In this document: piece after piece, positions 52,617 through 61,913 of the stretch
Position numbering within the stretch: position 1 is the stretch's first letter
Layout: each line of letters begins with the position of its first letter
Assembly (NCBI GenBank): GCA_022772475.1
Contig: JALEZQ010000027.1
Location: forward strand, 22,432-86,431
Direction of reading: 5' to 3'
Length of the DNA: 64,000 nt
From: Bacteroidales bacterium
Lineage (GTDB): Bacteria; Bacteroidota; Bacteroidia; Bacteroidales; Bacteroidaceae
Program-made: the position numbers and the translations under genes
Notes under the pieces: model-generated
The model's input: the letters and a program-made list of their open reading frames with translations, nothing else
Told to the model about the DNA's origin: nothing
Database searches by the model: none

Positions 52617-53123
52617 TTAGAAGCCGCCGCCGGGAGGGAAGCCGCCACCGGGGAAGCCGCCGCCGGGGAAGCCGCCCGAACGTGCACCCTGCGGAGCCTG
52701 GCGCTGAGGCATGGTGAAGACGCGGAGCACCTGGTTGGCCGTGAGGCGTTCGCTCATACGCACGGCATAGCCACGCTTGATGGCCAGTTCGCGCTCGGTC
52801 AGAGCAAACTGTGCAGCCAGACGCTCGGCCGACTCTTCCTCGTTGAGGTCTTCGAGCTTCTTGTTGCCTTCATCCTGACGCGTGGCGCGACGCACCTGAA
52901 GGCGTACCGTCGTCAGCGAGTCTTGCATCTCGATGTAGATGGGGGTGAACCACGCCGTCGTAGCGTCGTCCAGTTTCAGTTGTTTAGCCAACTGCTTGGC
53001 ACGTTTCTCGAGGCGTTCCTTTTGGTCCTCCTGGCCGCGTTGGCCGCGCTGGTCGCGCTGGGCTGCGGCGTTGAGGCCGAAGCACATCAGCAGCACTGCG
53101 CAAATCAATAGGGTCTTTTTCAT
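52617..53123 (-). CDS. Small periplasmic protein with Gly-Phe-Pro tail (DUF4890-like)
   Basis: The 168-residue protein has a signal peptide (LLICAVLLMCFGLNAAAQ). A charged helical region follows (KERLEKRAKQLAKQLKLDDA, then ERELAIKRGYAVRMSERLTA), ending in a low-complexity GGFPGGGFPGGGFPPGGGF tail. The helices and 'LTANQ' element recall CpxP/Spy-like or DUF4890 proteins of the periplasm. The function is unknown. The start at 53123 gives the signal peptide. Confidence 0.65.
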   Translation of the reverse strand: MKKTLLICAVLLMCFGLNAAAQRDQRGQRGQEDQKERLEKRAKQLAKQLKLDDATTAWFTPIYIEMQDSLTTVRLQVRRATRQDEGNKKLEDLNEEESAERLAAQFALTERELAIKRGYAVRMSERLTANQVLRVFTMPQRQAPQGARSGGFPGGGFPGGGFPPGGGF

Positions 53124-53207
53124 GTGGCAGATGTTGGGTTTAGAGAGGGGGTGTTTTAGAAGGATTGTCTTTGTTTGATGTTCGCCGCTTGGCGTTGATT
53201 GACGATG

Positions 53208-53215
53208 CAAAAGTA
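53208..53215 (-). promoter_or_regulatory. -7 element for the 52617-53123 gene
   Basis: The minus strand reads TACTTTTG, about 85 nt before the start codon. Confidence 0.5.
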
Positions 53216-53343
53216 GGCAACGCCGCCATTTCGTGCAAGCACTTTAGACCAAAGTGCCGATTTCATAGACGAAATGCCGCCATTATCGGTTTCTGCGCCC
53301 CCTTCTCTTCCCCTTCCCTCCCCCTTCTCTCCCCGATAATTCG

Positions 53344-53351
53344 TATCTTTG
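53344..53351 (+). promoter_or_regulatory. -7 element for DUF2027-Smr gene
   Basis: TATCTTTG, 28 nt before the start codon at 53380. Confidence 0.6.
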
Positions 53352-53379
53352 CACACCCATCCCTTATAACACAGTAACG

Positions 53380-54492
53380 ATGAAGATAGGCGATAAAGTA
53401 CGATTTCTCAACGACGTGGGCGGCGGCATCGTCACCGCCTTTCAAAGCACGCAGATAGCCCTTGTCACCGGCGACGACGGCTTTGAAGTGCCCATGCCCG
53501 TCAACGAACTGGTGGTCGTCACCACCGACGAATATAACGTGGCCAAGCCTCAGAAAGCACCCGCCGGCACCGCCAATGCTGCACTGCAGCCGCCCCTGCA
53601 CCCCGTGGTGGATGACGACGACCCCGTCATCACCTTCAAGCCGCGCCCCCTTGAGCGCCGCGGCGGCGACGTGGCCAATGTGCAACTGGCCTTCGTGCCC
53701 ACCCGGTTGGACCAGTTTTCCACAGCGCCCCTCGACGTCTTCCTGGTCAACGACAGCAACTACAGTCTGCGCTTCGTCCTCCTGGCCCACGACGATGACC
53801 GCTGCCGTCTGCTCCACGACGGCGAGGCCGAAGCCAACACCAAGGTGTGGCTCGAGCGCCTCAGCCACGAGGACCTCAGCCGGTGGGCGCGCCTGACGCT
53901 CCAGGGCCTGATGGTCAAGAGCAGCAAGGACTTTGTGCCCATGCCGCCGCTCAACGTCGGCCTGCGCGTCGATGGCGCGCGCTTCTTCCGCCGCCATGCC
54001 TTCGGTCCCTCGCCCTACTTCACCACCGACGCCCTGCTCCTCGACGCCGTCACCGACGGCCGCCCCGTGCGCAGCGTCTTCGTCGAGCCCGCCGAACTCC
54101 ACGACGCCATCACCGCCCATCCCGCCGCTGCCGCCAAGGTGGCTGCCGACGCCCTGCCGCCACGCACGCAGGCCGCCAAGAGCAGTGACGCCAAGAGCAG
54201 TGACGCCGGCGGTCCGCTCGAGGTGGACCTGCATGCCGACGCCCTGCTGCCCACGCTCAGCGGACTGTCGGCGCGCGACATCCTCGACTACCAGCTGAAG
54301 GTGTTTCGCGAAACGCTCGATGCCCACCTGCGGCGCCGTGGCACGAAGATTGTGTTCATCCACGGCAAGGGCGAAGGCGTGCTCCGCGCCGCCTTGGTCA
54401 AGACGCTGAAGAGCCACTACCGCTCCTGCCGCTGGCAGGACGCCTCGTTCCAGGAGTACGGCTACGGCGCCACCCTCGTCACCATCGTCTGA
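53380..54492 (+). CDS. DUF2027 and Smr-domain protein
   Basis: The 370-residue protein has an N-terminal SH3-like DUF2027 region (KIGDKVRFLNDVGGGIVTAF), a middle beta domain and a C-terminal Smr domain (EVDLHADALLPTLSGLSARD, RGTKIVFIHGKGEGVLRAAL). The DLH and HGKG motifs are those of Smr nicking endonuclease or RNase domains, as in MutS2. The family is known in Bacteroidota without an assigned role; it may act on DNA or RNA junctions. An exact 15-bp duplication (54178-54207) encodes KSSDA twice in the linker. Confidence 0.88.
   Translation: MKIGDKVRFLNDVGGGIVTAFQSTQIALVTGDDGFEVPMPVNELVVVTTDEYNVAKPQKAPAGTANAALQPPLHPVVDDDDPVITFKPRPLERRGGDVANVQLAFVPTRLDQFSTAPLDVFLVNDSNYSLRFVLLAHDDDRCRLLHDGEAEANTKVWLERLSHEDLSRWARLTLQGLMVKSSKDFVPMPPLNVGLRVDGARFFRRHAFGPSPYFTTDALLLDAVTDGRPVRSVFVEPAELHDAITAHPAAAAKVAADALPPRTQAAKSSDAKSSDAGGPLEVDLHADALLPTLSGLSARDILDYQLKVFRETLDAHLRRRGTKIVFIHGKGEGVLRAALVKTLKSHYRSCRWQDASFQEYGYGATLVTIV
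54178..54207 (+). repeat. Exact tandem duplication, 15 bp, in the Smr gene linker
   Basis: AAGAGCAGTGACGCC repeated twice; in-frame and encodes KSSDA twice. Confidence 0.9.
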
Positions 54493-54497
54493 CACAC

Positions 54498-54547
54498 GAC
54501 GCCCCGGTAAGGTTCTTTCCTATGCAAACCTTGCCGGGGCGTCTTGT
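54498..54547. terminator. Bidirectional terminator
   Basis: GACGCCCCGGTAAGGTT (54498-54514) pairs with AACCTTGCCGGGGCGTC (54527-54543), one wobble, between the converging Smr and cyclodeaminase-like genes. Confidence 0.9.
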
Positions 54548-54569
54548 ATATTGTGTCTTCTCACAGCTT

Positions 54570-55532
54570 TCACAGCCAGAATTTGTCCGTCTCCTTGACG
54601 ATGTCCACGCTCGGTGTGTCGGCGTCGCGGCACATCTCGTAGATGCGGGAGGCGAAGACCACGTCGTGCAGCGCCAGACCGTAGTTGTAGTCGATGATGC
54701 GCTCGCGGTCCGTCCGCCGTCCGGGGTCGCGCCCCGCCAGCACCTCGCCAATCTCGTTGTAGTCTCTAAACTGCGGGAAGAACCTGAAGCCCTTGACGTG
54801 GCCCGTGTCGTCGCCAAAGACGCGGTCGAACGTCGTGTCGCAGTTTTGCAGTCCGCGCATGTGGATGGGGATGACCGTCACGCCTTCGGCAAAGGTCTTC
54901 TCGTCCTCCACCAACAGGCCGTCAGCGCTCGTGATGCAACTGAAGAAGACGTCCGACGTGGCGGCCAGCGCGTTGATGTCATCGACCACCTCGAACGAGG
55001 CGTTGCCATACTGCGCGAAGCGGGCCACGAAGCGCTCGGCCTGGTCCTTGTAGCGCAGCACCTTGACGTTGAACCGGCGCTCGGGCTCGGCCTCGAGTGC
55101 GCAGAGCAGGGCAGCGCGTGCCGTGTTTCCCAGACCTACGAAGCCGTAGGTCGTGGCGTCCGATTTGCGCAGCGCCCGTGCCGACACCGCCGCCACAGCA
55201 CCCGTGCGCATGGTCGTAATCCAGTCGGCATCCATCAGCGCCAGCAGCGTGCCGTCATTGGCGTTATACAGCAGCAGGTCGCTCCCCAGCGACGGCACGG
55301 CTCCCGCGATGCGGTGCACCTCCTTGACGCCGAAGTAGCGCACGTCGCTCCCCGGCGTTGCCGGGAGGAGGCAGGGCATGGAGGTGAAGAAGTCGGTATC
55401 GGCGGGATGGACGCTGATTTTGGCGGGCAGTTGTGCCTCGCCCTTCATGGCGAAACTGTCGTAGATCCAGCGGACGCACTCAGCGGGCGTAATGCCCAGC
55501 GAGCGGATGAGTTTCTCGGAAATGATTTTCAT
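54570..55532 (-). CDS. Ornithine cyclodeaminase / mu-crystallin family protein
   Basis: The 320-residue protein has family blocks SMPCLLPATPGSDVRYFGVK, SDLLLYNANDGTLLALMDAD, TTMRTGAVAAVSARALRKSD and the NAD site YGFVGLGNTARAALLCALEA. Ornithine cyclodeaminase converts ornithine to proline; other members are alanine dehydrogenases, ketimine reductases or opine-type enzymes, so the exact substrate is open. It is not next to the arg genes. The 55532 start excludes 37 unrelated upstream residues. Confidence 0.82.
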   Translation of the reverse strand: MKIISEKLIRSLGITPAECVRWIYDSFAMKGEAQLPAKISVHPADTDFFTSMPCLLPATPGSDVRYFGVKEVHRIAGAVPSLGSDLLLYNANDGTLLALMDADWITTMRTGAVAAVSARALRKSDATTYGFVGLGNTARAALLCALEAEPERRFNVKVLRYKDQAERFVARFAQYGNASFEVVDDINALAATSDVFFSCITSADGLLVEDEKTFAEGVTVIPIHMRGLQNCDTTFDRVFGDDTGHVKGFRFFPQFRDYNEIGEVLAGRDPGRRTDRERIIDYNYGLALHDVVFASRIYEMCRDADTPSVDIVKETDKFWL

Positions 55533-55556
55533 GATACTCCTGTTTTGATGGCGCTG

Positions 55557-55564
55557 CAAATATA
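55557..55564 (-). promoter_or_regulatory. -7 element for the cyclodeaminase-like gene
   Basis: The minus strand reads TATATTTG, 25 nt before the start codon. Confidence 0.55.
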
Positions 55565-55813
55565 CACAAAAAAGTGTGATTGCCTGCCGGCGCCTGCCTC
55601 CCCCGGCGCCCTGCCGGCCGAATTTCGCCCCCGTGGCCGGCACGGACGGAAAAAAATGCGTAACTTAGCCCCTTCGATAGTGTCTGTATGCCGGCGGCCC
55701 TCGATGACGGTTCCTGCCGGGGATGCCACAGACGCTATGCGGCGCAGGCCGGGCGGGCACTCTGTCCCTACAGCCGGCGCCTCCGGACAAGCCAATAAAA
55801 ACACCATATATCA

Positions 55814-57538
55814 ATGAACTACAAATGGACATACGACGAACTGACGCCCGAGGAGTCGGCCCGGGCTGCCTTGCTGGCTAAGGAGGTGGCCATCCACCCC
55901 GCGCTCGGCAGTCTGCTGGTTCGCCGCGGCATCACGACACCGGCTGAGGCTCGGCGCTTCTTCCGCCCGCAGCTGTCCGAACTGCACGACCCGTTCCTGA
56001 TGAACGACATGCAAGCGGCAGTGGACCGCCTCAACGATGCTTTGGGGCGCAAGGAGCGCATCCTGGTCTATGGCGACTATGACGTGGACGGCTGCACGGC
56101 CGTGGCGCTGGTGTATAAGTTTTTGGCCCAGTTCTACTCCAACATCGACTTCTACATCCCTGACCGCTACGACGAGGGCTACGGCATATCGCGCAAGGGC
56201 GTCGATTTCGCCGCCGAGACGGGCGTGCGCCTCATCATCGTCCTCGACTGCGGCATCAAGGCTGTCGATGAGATTGCCTACGCCCGCTCGCTGGGCATCG
56301 ACTTCATCATCTGCGACCACCACGTGCCCGACGAGGTGCTGCCGCCTGCCGTCGCTATCCTCAACCCCAAGCGCAGCGACAATACCTACCCCTTCACCCA
56401 CCTCTCGGGCTGCGGCGTGGGCTTCAAGTTCATGCAGGCTTTTGCTGAGAACAACGGCATCTCGATGAGTTGCCTGACCTCTCTGCTGGACCTCTGCGCC
56501 GTGAGCATTGCCTCGGACCTGGTGCCCATCACGGGCGAGAACCGCATCCTGGCCAGCCACGGCCTGCGCTGTCTGAACACCAACCCGGGCATCGGCCTGC
56601 AGGCCATCATCGAGGTGTGCGGACTGGCTGACCGCGAACTCTCGATGAGCGACATCATCTTCAAGATTGGCCCGCGCATCAACGCCTCGGGACGTATGCA
56701 GAACGGACGCGAGGCCGTCGAACTGCTGGTCGAGAAGGACTGCCGCACCGCCACAGCCACGGCGGCGCGCATCAACCTCTACAACGAGGCCCGCAAGGAC
56801 CTGGACAAGCAGATGACCGAGGAGGCCATCGAGCAGGTCAGACAACAGCCGGACATCCAGACGCGCCGCAGCATCGTCATCTACAACGAGGAGTGGCACA
56901 AGGGCGTCATCGGCATCGTGGCCTCGCGCCTGACCGAGCAGTACTACCGCCCGGCCGTCGTCCTGACACGCAGCGAGGGCATGGCCACCGGCAGCGCGCG
57001 CTCGGTGTCGGGCTTCGACGTCTATAAGGCGGTGCAGAGCTGCGCCGATCTGCTGACCAACTTTGGCGGACATACCTACGCCGCCGGCCTCACCCTCAAG
57101 GCCGAGAACGTGCCGGAGTTTGCCCGCCGCTTCGAGGCCTACGTGGCCGAGCACATCCTCAAGGAGCAGACCAAGGCCACGCTGGCCATCGATGCCTGTC
57201 TGGACTTCAGCGACGTCACCTTCCGCTTCTACCAGCAGCTCAAGCGCTTCGCTCCCTTCGGGCCCGGCAACGACCGCCCGGTGTTCTGCACCCACCGCGT
57301 CTTCGACTACGGCACGAGCAAGGTCGTAGGCCGCGGGCAGGAGCACATCAAACTCGAACTGGTGGACAACAAGAGCAACAACGTCATGAACGGCATCGCC
57401 TTCGGACAGAGTTCGCAGGCTCGCTATATCAAGACCAAGCGCGCCTTCGACATCTGCTACGCCATCGAGGAAAACAGCCACAAGCGCGGCGAGGTGCAGC
57501 TTCAGATTGAGGACATCCGCCCCTGCGACGAGGCATAG
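55814..57538 (+). CDS. recJ: Single-stranded-DNA-specific exonuclease RecJ
   Basis: RecJ digests 5' to 3' single-stranded DNA in RecF-pathway repair. The 574-residue protein has DHH-family metal motifs YGDYDVDGCTAVALVYKFLA, IVLDCGIKAVDEI and IICDHHVPDEVLP, then the DHHA1 part (HKGVIGIVASRLTEQYYRPA, GGHTYAAGLTLK) and the oligonucleotide-binding C-terminal region (PFGPGNDRPVFCTHR). The gap to the next gene (recQ) is 25 nt, so the two partner activities are co-transcribed. Its 5' leader (about 55675-55813) has self-complementary segments but no recognised riboswitch. Confidence 0.96.
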   Translation: MNYKWTYDELTPEESARAALLAKEVAIHPALGSLLVRRGITTPAEARRFFRPQLSELHDPFLMNDMQAAVDRLNDALGRKERILVYGDYDVDGCTAVALVYKFLAQFYSNIDFYIPDRYDEGYGISRKGVDFAAETGVRLIIVLDCGIKAVDEIAYARSLGIDFIICDHHVPDEVLPPAVAILNPKRSDNTYPFTHLSGCGVGFKFMQAFAENNGISMSCLTSLLDLCAVSIASDLVPITGENRILASHGLRCLNTNPGIGLQAIIEVCGLADRELSMSDIIFKIGPRINASGRMQNGREAVELLVEKDCRTATATAARINLYNEARKDLDKQMTEEAIEQVRQQPDIQTRRSIVIYNEEWHKGVIGIVASRLTEQYYRPAVVLTRSEGMATGSARSVSGFDVYKAVQSCADLLTNFGGHTYAAGLTLKAENVPEFARRFEAYVAEHILKEQTKATLAIDACLDFSDVTFRFYQQLKRFAPFGPGNDRPVFCTHRVFDYGTSKVVGRGQEHIKLELVDNKSNNVMNGIAFGQSSQARYIKTKRAFDICYAIEENSHKRGEVQLQIEDIRPCDEA

Positions 57539-57563
57539 CCTCCCCATCAAGTCTGCCCACACC

Positions 57564-59519
57564 ATGCCCGCCCACGCCACGCCCAATCCGCCCGCCCCGT
57601 CCGCCACCGAAAGTCAGACGGCCCGCTTCTACGACATTCTGAAGCGCTACTGGGGCTACGACAGTTTCCGCAGCATCCAGCTCGACATCATCCGCAGCAT
57701 CGCCGGCGGTAACGACACGCTGGGCCTCATGCCCACGGGTGGTGGCAAGAGCATCACCTTCCAGGTGCCGGCCATGGCCATGGAGGGCATGACCATCGTC
57801 GTCACGCCGCTGGTGGCGCTGATGAAGGACCAGGTGGAGCACCTCTGCCGCCGCGGTATGCGCGCCGCCGCCATCTATGCCGACCAGAGCCACGACGACA
57901 ACATGCGCCATCTTGACAATGCGGTCTTCGGCGCCTACAAGTTTCTCTACGTCTCGCCCGAACGTCTCGGCACCGAGGTGTTCCAGAACAAGGTGCGGCG
58001 TATGAACGTGGCCTTCATCACCGTGGACGAGGCCCACTGTATCTCGCAGTGGGGCTACGACTTCCGTCCGGCCTACCTCCAGATCGCCCGGTTGCGCGAC
58101 CTGCTGCCCCACTGCCCCATCCTGGCCCTGACGGCCACGGCCACCCCTGAGGTGGTAGAAGACATCTGCCGCAGCCTGCGCTTCCACCCGGAGCGTCAGG
58201 CTGTCTTTCGTATGGGCTTTGCCCGGCAGAACCTCAACTACGTGGTGCGCCACACCGACGACAAGGACGCCCAGTTGCTGCACATCCTTCAGAGCGTGCC
58301 GGGCTCGGCCATCGTCTATACGCGCAACCGTCAGGGCACGGCCATCCTGGCCCGGATGCTCTGCGAGGCGGGGATGGAGGCGCTCTATTTCCACGCCGGC
58401 CTGTCGGCCATCGACAAGGACATCCGCCAGCGCGCATGGACGGAGGGCAAGGTGCGCATCATGGTGGCCACCAACGCCTTCGGCATGGGCATCGACAAAC
58501 CGGACGTCCGCTTGGTGGTGCACTACGAGATGCCGGACTCTATCGAAGCCTACTACCAGGAGGCGGGCCGCGCCGGGCGCGACGGCAAGAGGGCCTATGC
58601 CGTACTGCTCTACGACAAAACTGACCGCCGCACCATGCTCATGCGCATCGGGCAGACCTTCCCGCCAAAAGACTATATCGCCGATACCTACGACCACCTG
58701 GCCTACTTCTTCCAGCTGGCGCTGGGCGACGGCTACGGCGTGACCTACGAGTTTGACATGGAGCGCTTCTGCACGGCCTTCCGGCAGTTTCCCGTCCAGG
58801 TGAGCAGCGCCCTGCACCTGCTGACACAGGCGGGCTATATCGACTATCGCGAGGAGGACACCAACACGTCGCGCCTGATGTTCCTGGTGCAACGCGACGA
58901 ACTCTACCGCCTGCGCCAACTCGATGGCGACGGCGAGCGCGTGACGGCGGCCGTACTGCGCCTCTACGCGGGCATGTTTGCCGACTATGTTCCCATCTCG
59001 GAAGCGCAGATTGCCCACGAGAGCGGCCTCACGCCCGACGCGGTATATATCGCACTGCTGGCGCTGACGCGCGAGCGCATCCTCCACTACATCCCGCGCA
59101 AGCAGGTGCCGCGCATCACCTACGTGCAACGGCGCGTGGAGCGCGCCATCGTGCCGCCGGAGGTGTATGAGAAGCGCCTCGATGCCTACACCCGCCGCAT
59201 CAACGCCATGCTGAACTATGCCGAGGCCGACGCGTGCCGCTCGCACATGCTGCTCGACTATTTCGCCGACCCCGAGGCCACCGACTGCGGCATCTGCGAC
59301 GTTTGCCGCGGCCATGCCCGCCACAGCACGGAGACCGAACGCCGGCGCACCATGGAGCGCCTGCTCAACGCCCTGGCGGACGGACAGCCGCACGACGTGC
59401 AGACGCTGCTCCGCGGACAGGCTGTGCCCGAGGACCTCGGCGCCTGCGTGCAGCAGCTCATCGACGACGGCCGCGCCGTCCTCAGCGGACAGACGCTGCG
59501 CCTCGTGGCCGACGACTGA
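57564..59519 (+). CDS. recQ: ATP-dependent DNA helicase RecQ
   Basis: RecQ is a 3' to 5' helicase for repair and recombination. The 651-residue product has the helicase motifs GLMPTGGGKSITFQVPAMA (Walker A), ITVDEAHCISQWGYDFRPAY (DEAH), ALTATATPEV, IVYTRNRQGT, NAFGMGIDKPDVRLVVHYEM and QEAGRAGRDG. A winged-helix RQC region and a zinc-type Cys set CGICDVC near residue 575 follow, ending in a short C-terminal domain. It likely works with RecJ encoded upstream. The 57564 start fits the family; a longer frame begins inside the recJ stop region. Confidence 0.95.
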   Translation: MPAHATPNPPAPSATESQTARFYDILKRYWGYDSFRSIQLDIIRSIAGGNDTLGLMPTGGGKSITFQVPAMAMEGMTIVVTPLVALMKDQVEHLCRRGMRAAAIYADQSHDDNMRHLDNAVFGAYKFLYVSPERLGTEVFQNKVRRMNVAFITVDEAHCISQWGYDFRPAYLQIARLRDLLPHCPILALTATATPEVVEDICRSLRFHPERQAVFRMGFARQNLNYVVRHTDDKDAQLLHILQSVPGSAIVYTRNRQGTAILARMLCEAGMEALYFHAGLSAIDKDIRQRAWTEGKVRIMVATNAFGMGIDKPDVRLVVHYEMPDSIEAYYQEAGRAGRDGKRAYAVLLYDKTDRRTMLMRIGQTFPPKDYIADTYDHLAYFFQLALGDGYGVTYEFDMERFCTAFRQFPVQVSSALHLLTQAGYIDYREEDTNTSRLMFLVQRDELYRLRQLDGDGERVTAAVLRLYAGMFADYVPISEAQIAHESGLTPDAVYIALLALTRERILHYIPRKQVPRITYVQRRVERAIVPPEVYEKRLDAYTRRINAMLNYAEADACRSHMLLDYFADPEATDCGICDVCRGHARHSTETERRRTMERLLNALADGQPHDVQTLLRGQAVPEDLGACVQQLIDDGRAVLSGQTLRLVADD

Positions 59520-59565
59520 AACAACGGGAACAACAACCAAAGGTGTCCCCGTTGTTCTTATTTTT

Positions 59566-59788
59566 AGGACGACAACGCAAACAACTTATACAACAGACAG
59601 AGTTGTCAACGTTGTTCCTGTTGTCGTGGATATTATTAGGACGACAACGTAAACAACCAAGACAACATGCAGAGTTGTCAACGTTGTTCTTGTTGCCCCG
59701 TTGTCTTTGTTTTTAGAACGACAACTCAAACAACTTATACAACAAAGTAAGTTGTCCCCGTTGTTTTGGTTGTCGTCTATATATTTGA
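59566..59788. repeat. Three tandem imperfect palindromes downstream of recQ
   Basis: Units start at 59566, 59638 and 59715 with AGRACGACAAC and have an AAACAAC segment, a centre near GTTGTCAACGTTG, then a TTGTTCTTGTTGTCGT-type right arm complementary to the left arm. A partial fourth palindrome precedes them at 59521-59556 (ACAACGGG / CCCGTTGT). The units differ by small changes in the loop and arms. Confidence 0.85.
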
Positions 59789-59841
59789 CAACAACGTCGA
59801 TGACAGCGCCGCGGCCTTATGGCGGCTACACCTGCCGCAGG

Positions 59842-59872
59842 CTTGGATGAACGGAAGATTTGTTGTACATTT
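59842..59872 (+). promoter_or_regulatory. Promoter of the 59942 TPR gene
   Basis: TTGG (59842-59845), 19 nt, then TACATTTG (59865-59872), 70 nt before the start codon. Confidence 0.6.
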
Positions 59873-59941
59873 GCAACAATACGACAAATAGGCGCATCAG
59901 CACGCCGCTTTGCCAGCACCTCTCCTATACTCCTATATATT

Positions 59942-61675
59942 ATGCGTAAAAGACACGTTATACCCATTCTGGCCCTCATTGACGACACAGGCGAACTCAT
60001 CGAAGTGGGCAAGGACCTGAAGCCCGCCGAGCGCCAGAAGCTCAACGATATGATAGACGTTTTTTGGACCCGCATGTACCTGCCAAAGTGTGAGTATAAA
60101 CTGACAGATTTTGAAGACTGCGGTACGGCCATCTGGTTCTACATGACAAACAAGAAGGAGAGGTATGCCGTATGCTGCTTGCCGGGTGAGGATAGGATAG
60201 AGATTATCCTTCCCTCTTTCTACAGATACGATGTGGCCAAACTGGACACGCTGCGCTGTGTCATCAACGATATGAACAGCGACCCTATCCGCTGCCGCAT
60301 ATTCTATCAGTATAATGAGGAGGACCACGCGCTGTACGTGTCGGTCAACCTCACGATGATATATAATAGCCGAACGTTCCTTGACCTTCCCCAAATACCC
60401 GATGAACTAAATGCGACGGCCGTCCTTTTCTGTGAGAAGGTGGAAGGCTTCCTCCTCATGACCGACGAGACGGGCACCTGCGACCCGCAGCAGAAAGCCT
60501 ACGTCCTGAACCAGCGTCACCACCTGGCCTCCGCCAGTATGCTGGACAGCCTGCGGCCTGCCGACAACGTCACGTTCAATCCCACCGACGCCTATCCGCT
60601 GGGGCTTTTCCTGCGCGTGGTGTGCGGTCTGGAGGGCGTCCATTTTCACAGTTTTGAGGCGATGGGGGAGAATAGCGTAAGCATCAGCACGCCCGAAACC
60701 CTCAATGCCATCGACATGAGCCGGCGCTTCCCGCGAAACAGCTACTGCAATCCCTTCGTAGGCTGCGTGCGCTACCACAAGGAGGAATCGGACAACGTGT
60801 TTCACAAGGTCGGAGCACTTGAGGCGGGCAAGACGCTGGTCTTCATCATCAGCGCCGAAAACAACGAAGAGGACAAGGAGCGCAGTCTGCTGGTGCAGAT
60901 TATGCGCACGTCCGACGTGCCCGGCGACGAGGACGGCCAGTATGAGCGCACGGTGCGCCTGCTGCCCGCAAGCAGCGCCCCGGAGGAGCAGTTGATGGAG
61001 TTCGACTACGAATGGCAGGAAGGGCGCGACGCCATGGCCGGCCGGCAAAAGCGCCGGAGCGAAACCCTGACGCCGGCCGCACGGACAGCCGCCCTCATCG
61101 ACGACGACCGCGTGGCCTACTGGACCTACTGGGGCACCAAGGCCTTCATGCGCGAGGCTTGGGACACCGCCATCGTCCACCTCGAGAACGCCTGGCGCGA
61201 AATGTCGGTACGCTACGCCCACCTCAACGACAGCGAAAAGGAGGTCTTCGCCGACGTGGGCTACATGCTGGGCATGGCGCACATGCGCCTGCAGCAGTGG
61301 GAACGGAGCTACTTCTATTTGGACGGCATACAGCAGGTGAACCGCCTGGACTACTCAGAGGCTTACGTCGAGATGCTCAGCCGAAGCCACGACTACCGCG
61401 CACGCCCCTACCTCGAAGCCTTCGTGAATAACCTGAACGAGCAGCGGGCGGAACTGTCCGAAAACCTGCCCGACGAGGTGGAAGACTTCTGCCGACATCT
61501 CAGCCGGCGGTTAGTGGAACTCTATATCCTGGACAAAGACTACGCCCGGGCGCGCCGCCTGCTGACCGACATGGACAAAGATTCGGCCAACGCCGACTTT
61601 GTGCGCCGCCAGCGCCGGCGCCTGTCCATGCTCGACCCCGAGCCGTCAACCGAAGGTAACAATAAGGGGCAATAA
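59942..61675 (+). CDS. Unrecognised protein with C-terminal TPR-like repeats
   Basis: The 577-residue protein has no signal peptide or membrane segment, so it is probably cytoplasmic. The N-terminal third (about 1-190) is alpha/beta with hydrophobic strands (HVIPILALIDDTGELIEVGK, YAVCCLPGEDRIEIILPSFY). The middle (about 200-370) is soluble with no known motif. Residues about 400-560 form helix pairs resembling TPRs (AWDTAIVHLENAWREMSVRY, DVGYMLGMAHMRLQQWERSY). No catalytic motif is seen. I do not recognise the family. The N-terminal codons are visibly less GC-rich than neighbours. Confidence 0.7.
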   Translation: MRKRHVIPILALIDDTGELIEVGKDLKPAERQKLNDMIDVFWTRMYLPKCEYKLTDFEDCGTAIWFYMTNKKERYAVCCLPGEDRIEIILPSFYRYDVAKLDTLRCVINDMNSDPIRCRIFYQYNEEDHALYVSVNLTMIYNSRTFLDLPQIPDELNATAVLFCEKVEGFLLMTDETGTCDPQQKAYVLNQRHHLASASMLDSLRPADNVTFNPTDAYPLGLFLRVVCGLEGVHFHSFEAMGENSVSISTPETLNAIDMSRRFPRNSYCNPFVGCVRYHKEESDNVFHKVGALEAGKTLVFIISAENNEEDKERSLLVQIMRTSDVPGDEDGQYERTVRLLPASSAPEEQLMEFDYEWQEGRDAMAGRQKRRSETLTPAARTAALIDDDRVAYWTYWGTKAFMREAWDTAIVHLENAWREMSVRYAHLNDSEKEVFADVGYMLGMAHMRLQQWERSYFYLDGIQQVNRLDYSEAYVEMLSRSHDYRARPYLEAFVNNLNEQRAELSENLPDEVEDFCRHLSRRLVELYILDKDYARARRLLTDMDKDSANADFVRRQRRRLSMLDPEPSTEGNNKGQ

Positions 61676-61718
61676 CCGCCCCCATCCCCGCCGCTGCACG
61701 CAATTACTGAGGAAAAAG

Positions 61719-61750
61719 TTTGCACGTTTTGCACATTATCCGTACTTTTG
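61719..61750 (+). promoter_or_regulatory. Promoter of the oadA-like gene
   Basis: TTTG (61719-61722), 20 nt, then TACTTTTG (61743-61750). The leader to the start at 61914 is about 160 nt, GC-rich and self-complementary (for example CGGCCGGTTTCGGCCG at about 61780). Confidence 0.75.
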
Positions 61751-61913
61751 TGTCGCAAACCACACGCTGCGGCGCGTGCGGCCGGTTTCGGCCGTATCTC
61801 CCGGCCTACAGCAACATGGCGGCGAGCCAAAGCCTGCCGGCATGGCGTCCACGCCTATGCGGCGTCACACACCGGCGGCGGCAGCGCAAATCACCCCGAA
61901 TATCCAAGACATT

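Larger units (their letters stand above)
59520..59941. other. Gene-free interval with hairpin array
   Basis: About 420 nt with no convincing gene. It holds three related 72-77 nt imperfect palindromes (59566-59788) and the promoter (59865-59872) of the downstream TPR gene. Its base composition is visibly lower in GC than the neighbouring genes. Confidence 0.6.

Noticed and set aside
57429..59540. Minus-strand frame of 703 codons opposite recQ
   Set aside because: Shadow of a clearly identified RecQ gene with all helicase motifs on the plus strand.
59566..59788. Possible CRISPR array
   Set aside because: The units are imperfect palindromes of 72-77 nt without equal spacers, no cas genes are in the window and repeats are not identical.
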